DNA of 64,000 nucleotides from Ideonella sp. (GCF_016702655.1 NZ_JADJDO010000002.1:1-64000); one strand, 5' to 3'; shown: positions 10,616 to 20,013, counted from the first letter of the stretch. The notes: generated by a model from the sequence alone, not told the origin. Numbers and translations are program-made.

Positions 10616-11023
10616 ATGGGATTGCATCGCAGTCGACGTCGCTGGCTATCGGTCTGGCTGATCGCCGCGCTGCTGTGCCTGCAGATGGCCGCGGCGGCGT
10701 ACGCCTGTCCGCGCATTGCAGCGCACATCGACGCGGCTGGCGCGATGGCAGAGATGGACGACTGCGTCGGTGGGGCGGCAGCAGCGATGGATCCTGAACA
10801 GCCGCAGTTGTGCAGGCTGCACTGCGAGCCGGGTACGCAGACCCTGAGCCCGACTCTGGCGCTCGACTTCGCATTGGTGCCGGTGCTGGTGGCAGTGCTC
10901 GACTGGAGGCCTGCGTTCGTCGATGCGGACACGCCACCGATGCATGGCGTGAGCTTTCCCGCCGGGGCCCCGCCGCCCGGCAGTCCGCCGCTCTACCTTT
11001 CGCTGCTCGTCCTTCGCAACTAG
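10616..11023 (+). CDS. Secreted Cys-x3-Cys protein of the copper island (copy 2)
   Basis: A 135-residue predicted exported protein resembling the one at 3128. It has an Arg-rich signal peptide (SRRRWLSVWLIAALLCLQMAAAAYA), an acidic/Met segment (AGAMAEMDDC), the pair CRLHCEPGTQTLS, and a Pro-rich tail ending PPLYLSLLVLRN. The Cys-x3-Cys, acidic, Gly pattern and the hydrophobic end match copy 1. A possible -10 box (TACACT, 10603-10608) lies only 8 bases before the ATG, which would give a leaderless transcript. It sits 82 bases upstream of the cusCBA genes. Function unknown; metal binding is inferred from Cys, Met and position. Confidence 0.6.
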   Translation: MGLHRSRRRWLSVWLIAALLCLQMAAAAYACPRIAAHIDAAGAMAEMDDCVGGAAAAMDPEQPQLCRLHCEPGTQTLSPTLALDFALVPVLVAVLDWRPAFVDADTPPMHGVSFPAGAPPPGSPPLYLSLLVLRN

Positions 11024-11105
11024 CGCCAGGCATCGGGCGGGCCGGCATCCGGCAAGGGTGCGGCCCGCGATGGCCCTGCGTTCGGTCTGCCTCGAAGGAC
11101 TTGTC

Positions 11106-12350
11106 ATGGATATTCCGCTCTCGCGCGTGCGCCTGGCCGCGTTCGCGTTCCCAGTCGCGGCGTTTGCCGCATCGGCATCCGCCGCCGGCCTCGGTTTCGA
11201 CGAAGCGCAGCGCCTCGCGCGCGACCAGGCGCCCTCGCTGCTCGCGCAGCGCGCCGCGCTCGACGGCGCGCTCGCTGCGCAGCCGGCGGCAGGCACGCTG
11301 CCCGACCCGCGCCTGAACCTCGGCGTCGACAACCTGCCCGTCAGCGGCCCCGATGCCTGGAGCCTGACGCGCGACTTCATGACGATGCAGCGCATCGGCC
11401 TGATGCAGGAGGTGCCCAACCGCGCCAAGCGCGACGCGCGCGAGGCCGCAGCCGGGGCGCGCGTGCAGCGCGAGCGGGCGCTGCTCGCCGCGGTGCAGCT
11501 CGCGGTGCAGCGCGAGGCGGCGCTGGCCTGGCTCGCGGCCTGGTTTGCGCAGGCGCGCGTCGCGCGCCTGAGCGAGCTCGAGCGCGAGAACGAGATCCTG
11601 CTCGCGACGCTCGCCGCGCGCGTGGCGTCGGGCAGGGCGATGCCGTCCGACCAGACGATGGCGCGCCAGGAGGCGCTCGCGATCGCCGACCGGCGCGACG
11701 ACGCGCGGCGCGACATCGCCAAGGCGCGCGCCGCGCTCAGGCGCTGGGTCGGCGCGCGCGCCGACGAGGCGCTGGCCGGCGAGCCTGCGGCGCTGGCCGT
11801 CGACGCTGCGCAGTTGCGCGCCGGCCTGCACCGCCACGCCGACATCGCGCCCTACGCCGCGCAGCAGGCGCTGGCCGAGGCCGAGACCGTCGAGGCCGAT
11901 GCCGAACAGCGCGGCGACTGGGCCTGGGAGCTCGTCTACAGCAAGCGCGGCGCGCAGTACGGCGACATGATGTCGTTCCAGCTGAGCTTCGACATTCCGT
12001 GGCAGCGCGGCCAGCGCCAGCAGCCGCAGATTGCGGCCAAGCGCCAGGAGGTGCAGCGCATCGAGGCCGAGCGCGACGAGACGCTGCGCCGGCACCGCGA
12101 GGAGCTCGAGGCCTGGCTTGCCGAACTGGAGGCCGTCGACGCGCAGCGCGAGCGTTTGCGCGGCGCGGGCCAGGCGCTCGCCGCCGAGCGCGTCGCGCTC
12201 GCGCTCGCTGCCTACGAGGCCGGTCGCGCCGATCTGGCGAGCGTGCTCGGCGCGCGCCGCGAGGCGGTCGAGACGCGCCTGCGCCTGATCGACCTGGACG
12301 CGCAGCGCCTCGCGCTGCAGGTCCGCCTGACGACCCTGATCGCGGAGTGA
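11106..12350 (+). CDS. cusC: TolC-family outer-membrane channel of the Cu/Ag pump (CusC-type)
   Basis: A 414-residue outer-membrane factor that forms the exit duct of the tripartite pump. A signal peptide (VRLAAFAFPVAAFAASASA) is followed by the two TolC-like repeats, dominated by long helices rich in Ala, Arg and Glu. Recognisable points are the LPDPRLNLGVDNLPV strand region, LMQEVPNRAKRDAREA at the first helix-turn, and the matching FQLSFDIPWQRGQRQQPQIA in the second repeat. The start at 11106 follows GAAGGA; an upstream in-frame ATG lacks a ribosome site. No lipobox Cys is present, unlike E. coli CusC. Ten bases separate it from the adaptor gene, and with cusB and cusA it forms one operon. 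Confidence 0.88.
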   Translation: MDIPLSRVRLAAFAFPVAAFAASASAAGLGFDEAQRLARDQAPSLLAQRAALDGALAAQPAAGTLPDPRLNLGVDNLPVSGPDAWSLTRDFMTMQRIGLMQEVPNRAKRDAREAAAGARVQRERALLAAVQLAVQREAALAWLAAWFAQARVARLSELERENEILLATLAARVASGRAMPSDQTMARQEALAIADRRDDARRDIAKARAALRRWVGARADEALAGEPAALAVDAAQLRAGLHRHADIAPYAAQQALAEAETVEADAEQRGDWAWELVYSKRGAQYGDMMSFQLSFDIPWQRGQRQQPQIAAKRQEVQRIEAERDETLRRHREELEAWLAELEAVDAQRERLRGAGQALAAERVALALAAYEAGRADLASVLGARREAVETRLRLIDLDAQRLALQVRLTTLIAE

Positions 12351-12359
12351 CCCGACACC

Positions 12360-13667
12360 ATGAACAGAGACCACACCCGCTCGTCCCGAACCGTCGCCAT
12401 CGGCGTCGCCCTGCTCGTGCTCGGCGCCGGCATCGGCGTCGGACTTTCCACCTGGCGTACCGGCGGCGCCCATGACGGCGCGACCGCGCTGCCTGAGCGC
12501 GCCGCGTCGGCTCCGGCCGGACGCAAGGTGCTCTACTGGCACGACCCGATGGTGCCGGGCCAGAAGTTCGACAAGCCCGGCAAGTCGCCGTTCATGGACA
12601 TGGACCTCGTGCCGCGCTATGCCGACGAGGCCGGCGCCGACGACGGCGCGTCGCTCGCCGTCGCGACGCAGGCGCGCCAGGCGCTCGGCCTGCGGCTGGC
12701 GCCGGTCGAGAAGCGCAAGATCGGCGCGACGGTCGACGCCACCGCCACGGTGCAACTCAGCGAGCGCGACATCGCGATCGTGCAGGCGCGCGCGGCCGGC
12801 TTCGTCGAGCGCGTCTTTGCGCGCGCGCCCGGCGACGTGATCGCTGCGGGCGCGCCGCTGGCCGAGGTGCTGGTGCCCGAGTGGCTTGCGGCGCAGCAGG
12901 AGTTCCTCGCCGTCCAGGCGACGGGCGACGCGGCGCTCGCGCGCGCGGCGCGCCAGCGCCTGCTGCTGCTCGGCATGCCGGCGGCGCAGGTCGAGCGCGT
13001 CGAGGCGAGCGGCCAGACGCAGGCGTTGCAGACGATCGCGGCGCCGATCGGCGGCGTGATCACCGAGCTTGCGCTGCGCTCGGGCATGACGGTCGCGCCC
13101 GGCATGACGCTGGCGCGCATCAACGGCCTGGCCACGGTCTGGCTCGAGGCTGCGGTGCCCGAAGGTCTGGCCGCCGCGCTGCGGCCGGGGGCGCCGGTGC
13201 AGGCGCGCTTCGCGGCCTGGCCGGGCGAGGTCTGGCCCGGGCGGGTTGCCGCGGTGCTGCCCGAAGGCGATCGCGACACGCGCACGCTGCGCGTGCGCAT
13301 CGAGCTGCCCAACCCCGGCCAGCGCCTGCAGGCCGGGCTGTCGGCGCAGGTCGGCATAGCCGGGCCGCAGCGCGACGCGCTCGTCGTGCCGGCCGAGGCC
13401 GTGATCCGCACCGGCCGGCGCGCGATCGTCTACCTGGCGCAGGACGACGGGCGCTTTCGGCCGGTCGAGGTCGAGATCGGTGCCGAGGTCGGCGACCGGA
13501 TCGTCGTGCGCAGCGGCCTGGCCCGAGGGCAGCAGGTCGTGGCTTCGGGCCAGTTCCTGCTCGACTCCGAGGCCAGCCTGCAGGGCGTGCTCGCGCGCGC
13601 TGCCGAGGCAGTGCCTGCCGGGCATGAAGAACATGCCGAGGCCGCGGCGAGCGGAGCGCAGCGGTGA
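12360..13667 (+). CDS. cusB: RND periplasmic adaptor of the Cu/Ag pump (CusB-type)
   Basis: A 435-residue membrane-fusion protein linking the inner-membrane pump to the outer-membrane channel. One N-terminal anchor helix is followed by the metal-binding segment typical of CusB and SilB (YWHDPMVPGQKFDKPGKSPF, then MDMDLVPRYADE, about residues 58-90). Its Met residues receive Cu(I)/Ag(I). Lipoyl/barrel-sandwich and beta-barrel domains follow (AAGFVERVFARAPGDVIAAG, ITELALRSGMTVAPGMTL, NPGQRLQAGLSAQV). The C-terminus ends in a His/Glu tail (GHEEHAEAAASG). The stop overlaps the GTG of cusA by four bases, so they are translationally coupled. Confidence 0.9.
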   Translation: MNRDHTRSSRTVAIGVALLVLGAGIGVGLSTWRTGGAHDGATALPERAASAPAGRKVLYWHDPMVPGQKFDKPGKSPFMDMDLVPRYADEAGADDGASLAVATQARQALGLRLAPVEKRKIGATVDATATVQLSERDIAIVQARAAGFVERVFARAPGDVIAAGAPLAEVLVPEWLAAQQEFLAVQATGDAALARAARQRLLLLGMPAAQVERVEASGQTQALQTIAAPIGGVITELALRSGMTVAPGMTLARINGLATVWLEAAVPEGLAAALRPGAPVQARFAAWPGEVWPGRVAAVLPEGDRDTRTLRVRIELPNPGQRLQAGLSAQVGIAGPQRDALVVPAEAVIRTGRRAIVYLAQDDGRFRPVEVEIGAEVGDRIVVRSGLARGQQVVASGQFLLDSEASLQGVLARAAEAVPAGHEEHAEAAASGAQR

Positions 13668-16600
13668 TCGCGCGCCTGATCCGCTGGTCGGTCGGCCAGC
13701 GCTTCCTCGTCCTGCTGGCGACGGCCTTCATCGCCGCCTGGGGCGTCTACAGCCTGCGCGACACCGCGATCGACGCGCTGCCCGACCTGTCGGACGTGCA
13801 GGTCATCATCCGCACCAGCTACCCCGGCCAGGCGCCGCAGATCGTCGAGAACCAGGTGACCTACCCGCTCGCGACGACCATGCTCTCGGTGCCGGGGGCC
13901 AAGGCGGTGCGCGGCTTCTCGTTCTTCGGCGACAGTTTCGTCTACGTGCTGTTCGACGACGGCACCGACCTGTACTGGGCGCGCTCGCGCGTGCTCGAGT
14001 ACCTGAACCAGGTCCAGGGCCGGCTGCCGGCCGGCGCGCGGACCTCGCTCGGCCCCGATGCGACCGGCGTCGGCTGGATCTACCAATATGCCCTCGTGGA
14101 CAAGACCGGTCGCAACGACCTGTCGCAACTGCGCGCGCTGCAGGACTGGTTCCTGAAGTACGAGTTGAAGAGCCTGCCCGACGTGGCCGAGGTCGCGAGC
14201 GTGGGCGGCATGGTGCGCCAGTACCAGGTCGTGCTCGACCCGACGCGGCTCGCGGCCCAGGGCGTGAGCTACGCCCAGGTGCGCGCAGCGCTCGTCGCGG
14301 GCAACCAGGAGGCCGGCGGCTCGGTGCTCGAACTCGCCGAGGCCGAGTACATGGTGCGCGCGAGCGGCTACGTGAAGTCGCTGGCGGACCTGCGCGCGAT
14401 TCCGGTCGCGGTGCGCGGCGGCGTCGCGGTGACCGTCGGCGATGTCGCGACGCTGCAGCTCGGGCCCGAGATGCGGCGCGGCATCGCCGAGCTCGACGGC
14501 GAGGGCGAGGTCGCGGGCGGGGTCGTGATCCTGCGCTCGGGCAAGAACGCGCAGACCACCATCGCCGCGGTGAAGGCCAGGCTCGCCGAGCTGCAGGGTG
14601 GCCTGCCGCAGGGCGTCGAGATTGTGACCACCTACGACCGCAGCGGCCTGATCGAGCGCGCGATCGCCAACCTCTCGACCAAGCTCGTCGAGGAGTTCGT
14701 CGTCGTTGCGCTCGTCTGCCTCGTCTTCCTGTGGCACCTGCGTTCGGCGGCGGTGGCGATCATCGCGCTGCCGCTGGGCGTGCTCGCCGCGTTTGCGGTG
14801 ATGCGCTGGCAGGGGCTGAACGCGAACATCATGTCGCTCGGCGGGATCGCGATCGCGATCGGCGCGATGGTCGACGCGGCGGTGGTGATGATCGAGAACG
14901 CACACCGCAAGATCGAGGCTTGGCAGCACGCGCATCCGGGCGAAGCGCTCGAAGGCGACGCGCGCTGGGCGGTCGTCACGCAGGCCGCCGAGGAGGTCGG
15001 CCCGGCGCTCTTCTTCTCGCTGCTCGTGATCACGCTGTCGTTCATCCCGGTCTTCACGCTGCAGGCGCAGGAGGGGCGGCTGTTCGGGCCGCTGGCCTAC
15101 ACCAAGACCTATGCGATGGCGGCTGCGGCCGGGCTGTCGGTGACGCTGATCCCGGTGCTGATGGGCTACTGGATCCGCGGCCGCATCCCTGCCGAGCGCG
15201 CGAACCCGATCACGCGCGGCCTGATCGCGGCGTATCGGCCGGCGCTGGACGCGGTGCTGCGCTGGCCCCGATCGACGCTCGTCGTCGCCGTGCTCGTGCT
15301 CGCCACCACGGCCTGGCCGCTCGCGCGCCTGGGCGGCGAATTCCTGCCCGCGCTCGACGAAGGCGACCTGCTCTACATGCCGTCGGCGCTGCCCGGGCTG
15401 TCGGCGCAGAAGGCGGGCGAACTGCTGCAACTGACCAACCGCATGATCAAGACCGTGCCCGAGGTCGAGCGCGTGTTCGGCAAGGCCGGCCGCGCCGAGA
15501 CCGCCACCGACCCGGCGCCGCTCGAGATGTTCGAGACCACGATCCAGCTGAAACCGCGCGAAGACTGGCGCCCCGGCATGACGCCCGAGAAGCTCATCGA
15601 CGAGCTCGACCGCGCGGCCAAGGTGCCGGGCCTATCGAACCTCTGGGTGCCGCCGATCCGCAACCGCATCGACATGCTCGCCACGGGCATCAAGAGCCCG
15701 ATCGGCGTCAAGGTCAGCGGCCATGACCTGGCCGCGATCGATCGCGTTGCGCAGGAGATCGAGCGCGTCGCCAAGGGCGTTCCCGGCGTCTCGTCGGCGC
15801 TCGCCGAACGCCTGACTGGCGGGCGCTACATCGACGTGCAGATCGACCGCGCGGCCGCGGCGCGCTACGGATTGAACGTGGCCGACCTGCAGGCCGTCGT
15901 TGCCGGCGCGGTGGGTGGCGAGAACGTGACCGAGACGGTCGAGGGGCGGGCGCGCTTCCCGGTCAACCTGCGCTACCCGCGCGAGTGGCGCGACTCGCCG
16001 CAGCGCCTGGCCGAACTGCAACTCCAGACGCCCGCCGGGCAGAGCATCACGCTCGGCAGCGTTGCCACGGTCGCGATCAGCGATGGCCCGCCGATGCTCA
16101 AGAGCGAGAACGCACGCCCGTCGGGCTGGGTGTACGTGGACGTGCGCGGGCGCGACCTGGCATCGGTGGCGCAGGAACTGCGGCGCAGCGTGGCCGCGCA
16201 GGTCAGGCTCGAGCCGGGCATGAGCGTCGCGACCTCCGGCCAGTTCGAATACCTCGAGCGCGCCAACGCGCGGCTCAAGGTCGTCGTGCCGGCCACGCTG
16301 CTGATCATCTTCGTGCTGCTCTACCTCACCTTCGACCGCGTCGACGAGGCGCTGCTGATCATGGCGACGCTGCCCTTCGCGCTCGTCGGCGGCGTGTGGT
16401 TTCTGTATCTGATGGGCTACCACCTGTCGATCGCCACTGGCGTCGGCTTCATCGCGCTCGCAGGCGTGGCGGCCGAGTTCGGCGTCGTGATGCTGCTCTA
16501 CCTGAAGCACGCGCTGCGTGATCGGCTCGCCGCCGGCGCGGCGCCGACACGCGCGCTCGTCGACGACGCGATCCGCGAAGGCGCGTTGCTGCGCGTGCGC

Positions 16601-16795
16601 CCGAAGGCGATGACGGTGGCCGTGATCCTGGCCGGCCTCGTGCCGATCGTCTGGGGCAGCGGCACCGGCTCGGAGGTGATGAGCCGCATCGCCGCGCCGA
16701 TGCTCGGCGGCATGCTGAGTGCGCCGCTGCTGTCGCTGTTCGTCGTGCCGGCGGCCTACGCGCTGCTGCGCTCGCGCCGCGGCGCGGCGCCGTGA
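13664..16795 (+). CDS. cusA: Cu(I)/Ag(I) RND efflux pump, inner-membrane subunit (CusA-type)
   Basis: A 1043-residue proton-driven exporter with 12 helices and two large periplasmic loops, the usual length for the family. The three methionines of the CusA metal relay are all in place: M572 (LLYMPSALPG), M622 (LEMFETTIQL) and M671 (RIDMLATGIKSP). These mark monovalent Cu(I)/Ag(I) specificity rather than the divalent Co/Zn/Cd type. The proton-relay Asp is D404 in GAMVDAAVVMIENAHR. The gene starts with GTG at 13664, inside the last codons of cusB. Its 3' end overlaps the convergent meaB-type gene by 40 bases. It closes the copper island. Confidence 0.94.
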   Translation: MIARLIRWSVGQRFLVLLATAFIAAWGVYSLRDTAIDALPDLSDVQVIIRTSYPGQAPQIVENQVTYPLATTMLSVPGAKAVRGFSFFGDSFVYVLFDDGTDLYWARSRVLEYLNQVQGRLPAGARTSLGPDATGVGWIYQYALVDKTGRNDLSQLRALQDWFLKYELKSLPDVAEVASVGGMVRQYQVVLDPTRLAAQGVSYAQVRAALVAGNQEAGGSVLELAEAEYMVRASGYVKSLADLRAIPVAVRGGVAVTVGDVATLQLGPEMRRGIAELDGEGEVAGGVVILRSGKNAQTTIAAVKARLAELQGGLPQGVEIVTTYDRSGLIERAIANLSTKLVEEFVVVALVCLVFLWHLRSAAVAIIALPLGVLAAFAVMRWQGLNANIMSLGGIAIAIGAMVDAAVVMIENAHRKIEAWQHAHPGEALEGDARWAVVTQAAEEVGPALFFSLLVITLSFIPVFTLQAQEGRLFGPLAYTKTYAMAAAAGLSVTLIPVLMGYWIRGRIPAERANPITRGLIAAYRPALDAVLRWPRSTLVVAVLVLATTAWPLARLGGEFLPALDEGDLLYMPSALPGLSAQKAGELLQLTNRMIKTVPEVERVFGKAGRAETATDPAPLEMFETTIQLKPREDWRPGMTPEKLIDELDRAAKVPGLSNLWVPPIRNRIDMLATGIKSPIGVKVSGHDLAAIDRVAQEIERVAKGVPGVSSALAERLTGGRYIDVQIDRAAAARYGLNVADLQAVVAGAVGGENVTETVEGRARFPVNLRYPREWRDSPQRLAELQLQTPAGQSITLGSVATVAISDGPPMLKSENARPSGWVYVDVRGRDLASVAQELRRSVAAQVRLEPGMSVATSGQFEYLERANARLKVVVPATLLIIFVLLYLTFDRVDEALLIMATLPFALVGGVWFLYLMGYHLSIATGVGFIALAGVAAEFGVVMLLYLKHALRDRLAAGAAPTRALVDDAIREGALLRVRPKAMTVAVILAGLVPIVWGSGTGSEVMSRIAAPMLGGMLSAPLLSLFVVPAAYALLRSRRGAAP

Positions 16796-18023
16796 GGCAG
16801 GCTCGTCAGATAGGCGGTGCCGGTGAAGCTCGAGACCAATGCCTTAGTTGCATCGCCGCCGACGCTGACGTCGACCCGATAGACGGCGAGCTTGCGCGAG
16901 CGCGAGACCTCGACCGCGCGTGCGACCAGCGTCTCGCCGGCCTGCGCGGCGCGCTGGAAGGTGATGTGGGCGTCGATGCCGACCGCGATCTGCCCGCGCG
17001 CATTGGCGGCCAGGCCGAAGGCGGTGTCGGCGAGCGTGAAGATCACCCCGCCGTGGCAGTTGGCGTTGAAGTTCAGGTGCTGCGAGGCGAGCGTCAGGCT
17101 GACCGTGGCGTGGCCGGCACCGGCCTCGATGCAGGCGATGCCGAGCAGGCGCAAAAAGGGGTCGGCGGCGGCCAGGCGCCGGGCCTTGGCGCCGATCTCG
17201 TCGTCGGCACGCTGCGCCACCTGCCGGAGCGCGAGCCGCAGGCCGCTGCCGGCCGCGCGCGCATGCGCCTGCACCGCATCGGCGAGCGCGGCAATGCCTT
17301 CGCCGCGCGCCGCCGCGGTGGGCAGCACCGGCACGCGCCAGGCGCCTGCAGCCGGCGCGGCGCGCAGGTGCAGCATGTCCTGCAGGTCGCGCGCGGTGGC
17401 TTCGCGCCCGGCAGGTCGGCCTTGGTGACGACGAGCAGGTCGGCGATATCGAGGATGCCGGCCTTGATCGCCTGCACGCCGTCGCCGAGTCCGGGCGGGC
17501 AGGCGACGAGGCAGGTGTCGGCAACGCGCATGATTTCGACCTCGGACTGGCCGGTGCCGACGGTCTCGACGATCACGGTGTCGAAACCCGCCGCGTCGAG
17601 CAGATCGACGACCTGCGCCGTGCAGCGCGAAAGCCCCCCGAGGTGGCCGCGCGCCGCGAGCGAGCGGATGTAGACGCGCTCGTGCGCGCCATGCTCGTCC
17701 ATGCGCACGCGGTCGCCGAGCAGCGCGCCGCCGCTGATCGGGCTCGACGGATCGACGGCGACGACGGCGATGCGCTGGCCGCGCGCGAGCAACTCGCCGA
17801 GCAGGGCGTTGATCAACGCCGACTTGCCGGCGCCGGGCGCGCCGGTGATGCCGAGTACATGGGCCCGGCCGAGGTGCGGCGCGAGCGCCGCCTCGAGCCC
17901 GGGCGGTGCCTGCCCGGCCTCGACGCGGCTGATCGTGCGTGCGAGTACGCGCCGGTCGCCGGCGAGCAGGCCCGCGGGGAGCACATCGGCAAGGGCGGGC
18001 GAGGCTGGCGGGGCAACGGTCAT
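16756..18023 (-). pseudogene. MeaB/ArgK-family GTPase joined to a PaaI-like hotdog thioesterase; one-base frameshift
   Basis: Two domains lie in one reading path. The N-terminal part (start ATG 18023) is a MeaB-type G3E GTPase, with Walker A GITGAPGAGKSALINALL, VDPSSPISGGALLGDRVRM, ETVGTGQSEVEI and VVTKADLPGAK. Near 17404 one G is missing (AAG-GCC reads AAGCC). After correction the frame continues through DLQDMLHL and VPVLPTAAARGEGIAALADAV. Without a stop it then runs into a hotdog thioesterase (NANCHGGVIFTLADTAFGLAAN, DAHITFQRAA) ending at 16756. MeaB proteins guard methylmalonyl-CoA mutase; PaaI-type hotdogs hydrolyse acyl-CoAs. A GTG at 17220 could start a separate 154-residue thioesterase. 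The single-base loss is probably a sequence error. Whether the fusion is real is open. Confidence 0.65.
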
Positions 18024-18114
18024 GTTCAGGTCATGCGGCGCGGGGCAGGGGGCGAGACGGCTAGTCACACGCAACGCGGCGCTTGACCGGGGGTTCCCCC
18101 AATGCCGGGGCTTA

Positions 18115-18459
18115 TCACCCAGCGCCGAACTCACGCCATGCCGCAAGCCGCGCCACGCGCGGGAGGTCGTCGACGACGGTGCGATAGACCGTCTCGTCGT
18201 CGACGGCGTCGTAGCCGTGGATGATGCGGTGACGCAGTGCGATCGCCAGTCGCGCGGCCGGCACAGCGGCAAGCCCTTCGGGGTCTTCCCGTGCGAGTCG
18301 CGAGCAGGCTTCGCCCAGAATTTCGAGCTGGCGCTCGGTGGCCGAGCGTCGCATCAGGTCGGCTTCGTAGTCGGGCAACTCGACGCCGCCGATGAATGCC
18401 CGCGCCGCGCTGATCGCGGCGATGGCGTCAAACAGCAGCTTGCGTCGGCGAACGCTCAT
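18115..18459 (-). CDS. hepT: HepT-like HEPN ribonuclease toxin
   Basis: A 114-residue all-helical HEPN-domain protein of the HepT (DUF86) type, the toxin of type VII toxin-antitoxin pairs. The RNase motif R-x4-H-x-Y is seen in ALRHRIIHGYDAV. The conserved upstream helix ERQLEILGEACSRLAREDPE is also present. It overlaps the upstream nucleotidyltransferase gene by about 30 bases, the standard mntA-hepT order. In studied systems MntA adds AMP to the Tyr of this motif to silence the toxin. The reading frame is intact here although its partner is not. Confidence 0.85.
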   Translation of the reverse strand: MSVRRRKLLFDAIAAISAARAFIGGVELPDYEADLMRRSATERQLEILGEACSRLAREDPEGLAAVPAARLAIALRHRIIHGYDAVDDETVYRTVVDDLPRVARLAAWREFGAG

Positions 18460-18764
18460 AGACCGGCATCCGCGTGCGTTCGACCTCGGCGGCGAAGTGG
18501 GGGTTGCGGATGTACCGCGGGTTGACCAGGTCGACCGGGCTGCCGAGCAGCGCCTCCAGTGATTCGGCCAAGCCGATCAGCCGTTGCGCGCGCGAGCCAG
18601 GCGCGGCAGGGTCGAGCTCGACCAGGAAGTCGTAGTCGCTGCGACCGGCCACGAACCGGCCCGTCGCCGCCGAGCCGACAGTCCAGGCGCGATACGCCGA
18701 AACGTCTGCAGAGCTCGGCGATCGCCGGACGATGCGCGCCGAGGACCGGGTGAGCCATGTCCAT
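18428..18764 (-). pseudogene. mntA: MntA-like nucleotidyltransferase antitoxin, frame broken by short indels
   Basis: A minimal nucleotidyltransferase, the expected antitoxin partner of HepT. From ATG 18764 the first frame reads MDMAHPVLGAHRPAIAELC and RRFGVSRLD. The active-site motif GSAATGRFVAGRSDYDFLVE (G-S-x11-D-x-D) appears in another frame and runs on to SPVDLVNPRYIRN and the stop at 18428. Restoring two bases (GAC-CTG-TTC, seen as GACTGTC) rejoins the frames with a normal LFGS motif, so loss of repeated bases during sequencing is the likely cause. Total corrected length is about 112 residues, normal for MntA. Confidence 0.7.
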
Positions 18765-18966
18765 GCGAGGATTATCGGTGCGATCGGCCAACCGCGACGC
18801 CAATCGATGCGAGCCAGTTGCACCTGAGCCTCGCCGGCAGCTCAGGACTTTCACGTGCCGGTACCGGCCAACTCTGCCCAGCCGTGGTGTTGGCACACGT
18901 GGTGCTGGCACCGGCGCAGTTCCTACAATCGGCGCTGCAACCCCCAATGCCCGATCGGCAACCGCC

Positions 18967-19877
18967 ATGCCTCACACTGCACGCCCTTCGACCGACCCGA
19001 CGCTGCCCCGTGGCGCCGCGCGACGAAGGCGGAAATCCTCTCGCAGGCCCTGCCCTCATCCGGCGCTTCCACGACAAGACGATCGTCATCAAATACGGCG
19101 GCAACGCGATGACGACCCGAGCTGCAGCAGGACTTTGCCGAGGACGTGGTGCTGCTCAAGCTCGTCGGCATGAACCCGGTCGTCGTCCACGGCGGCGGGC
19201 CGCAGATCGAGGACGCGCTGGCCAAAGGTCGGCAAGAAGGGCGGCTTCGTGCAGGGCATGCGCGTCACCGACGCCGAGACGATGGAAGTCATCGAATGGG
19301 TGCTCGCGGGCCCGGGAACAGCAAGACATCGTCGGCCTGATCCAACGTCGCGGGCAGCAAGGCGGTCAGCCTGACCGGCCGCGGCGGTGGCGATCCGCGC
19401 CCTGGCTGCAACTGCGCGACCGCGACGACCCCGAGAAGCTGCACGATGTGGGCCAGGTCGGCGAGATCGAGTCGATCGACCCGTCGGTCGTGCGCGCGCT
19501 GCAGGACGACCAGTTCATCGGTGATCTCGCCGCTCGGCTTCGGTAAGGACAACGAGAACACAACATCAACGCCGACGATCGTCGCCGGCAAGCTCGCCGA
19601 GGTGCTCAAGGCCGAGAAGCTGTTGCTGCTGACGAACACGCCGGGCGTGCTCGACAAGAGCGGCAAGCTGCTGACCAACCTGTCGGCGCGCGAGATCGAC
19701 GAGCTGTTCGCCGACGGCACGATCTCGGGCGGCATGCTGCCCAAGATCGCCGGTGCGCTGGATGCGGCCAAGAGTGGTGTGAACACGGTGCACATCATCG
19801 ATGGCCGGGTGCCGCACGCGATGCTGCTCGAGATCCTGACCGATCAGGCCTACGGCACCATGATCCGGTCGCATTGA
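18967..19877 (+). pseudogene. argB: Acetylglutamate kinase, frame disrupted at several points
   Basis: ArgB phosphorylates N-acetylglutamate, the second step of arginine synthesis. All family blocks are visible but spread over the three forward frames: start MPHTARPSTDPTLP, KAEILSQALP, RRFHDKTIVIKYGGNAM (the ATP-binding N-terminal motif), EDVVLLKLVGMNPVVVHGGG, GMRVTDAETMEVIEWVLAG, QQDIVGLI, VGEIESIDPSVVRALQDDQF, and KLAEVLKAEKLLLLTNTPGV to the stop at 19877. At least five one-base gains or losses are needed to join them; two drop a base from GG and CCCC runs. A single-copy biosynthetic gene this intact at protein level is more likely mis-sequenced than dead. A TACAAT box at 18924-18929 may be its -10 element. 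Confidence 0.85.
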
Positions 19878-19883
19878 TGGGCC

Positions 19884-19945
19884 CACCCCCGAAGCGGCTT
19901 CGCCGCTCCCCCTCGAGGGGGCGCCGCCTGCGGACCGGCGGAGCC
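19884..19945 (+). repeat. GC-rich palindromic intergenic repeat
   Basis: The gap after argB holds nested inverted repeats: AGCGGCTTCGCCGCT (about 19896-19910) and CCCCTCGAGGGG, followed by CGGACCGGCGGAGCCGGATCCG. It resembles REP-like elements that sit between Burkholderiales genes and may act as a transcription stop for argB, although there is no T-run. It belongs to a looser class than the three closely matching copies near 20680, 27303 and 39957. Confidence 0.4.
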
Positions 19946-20013
19946 GGATCCGCGGCGGCAGCACGATCGATGTCGGTGACTTGCACGGCGCGGCGCGCGT
20001 CGATGCACGCCGT

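Noticed and set aside
10602..13634. Very long open frame on the - strand opposite cusC and cusB
   Set aside because: It is an antisense shadow produced by high GC content; the product is Arg/Ala/His-rich without family features, while the + strand encodes clear CusC and CusB.
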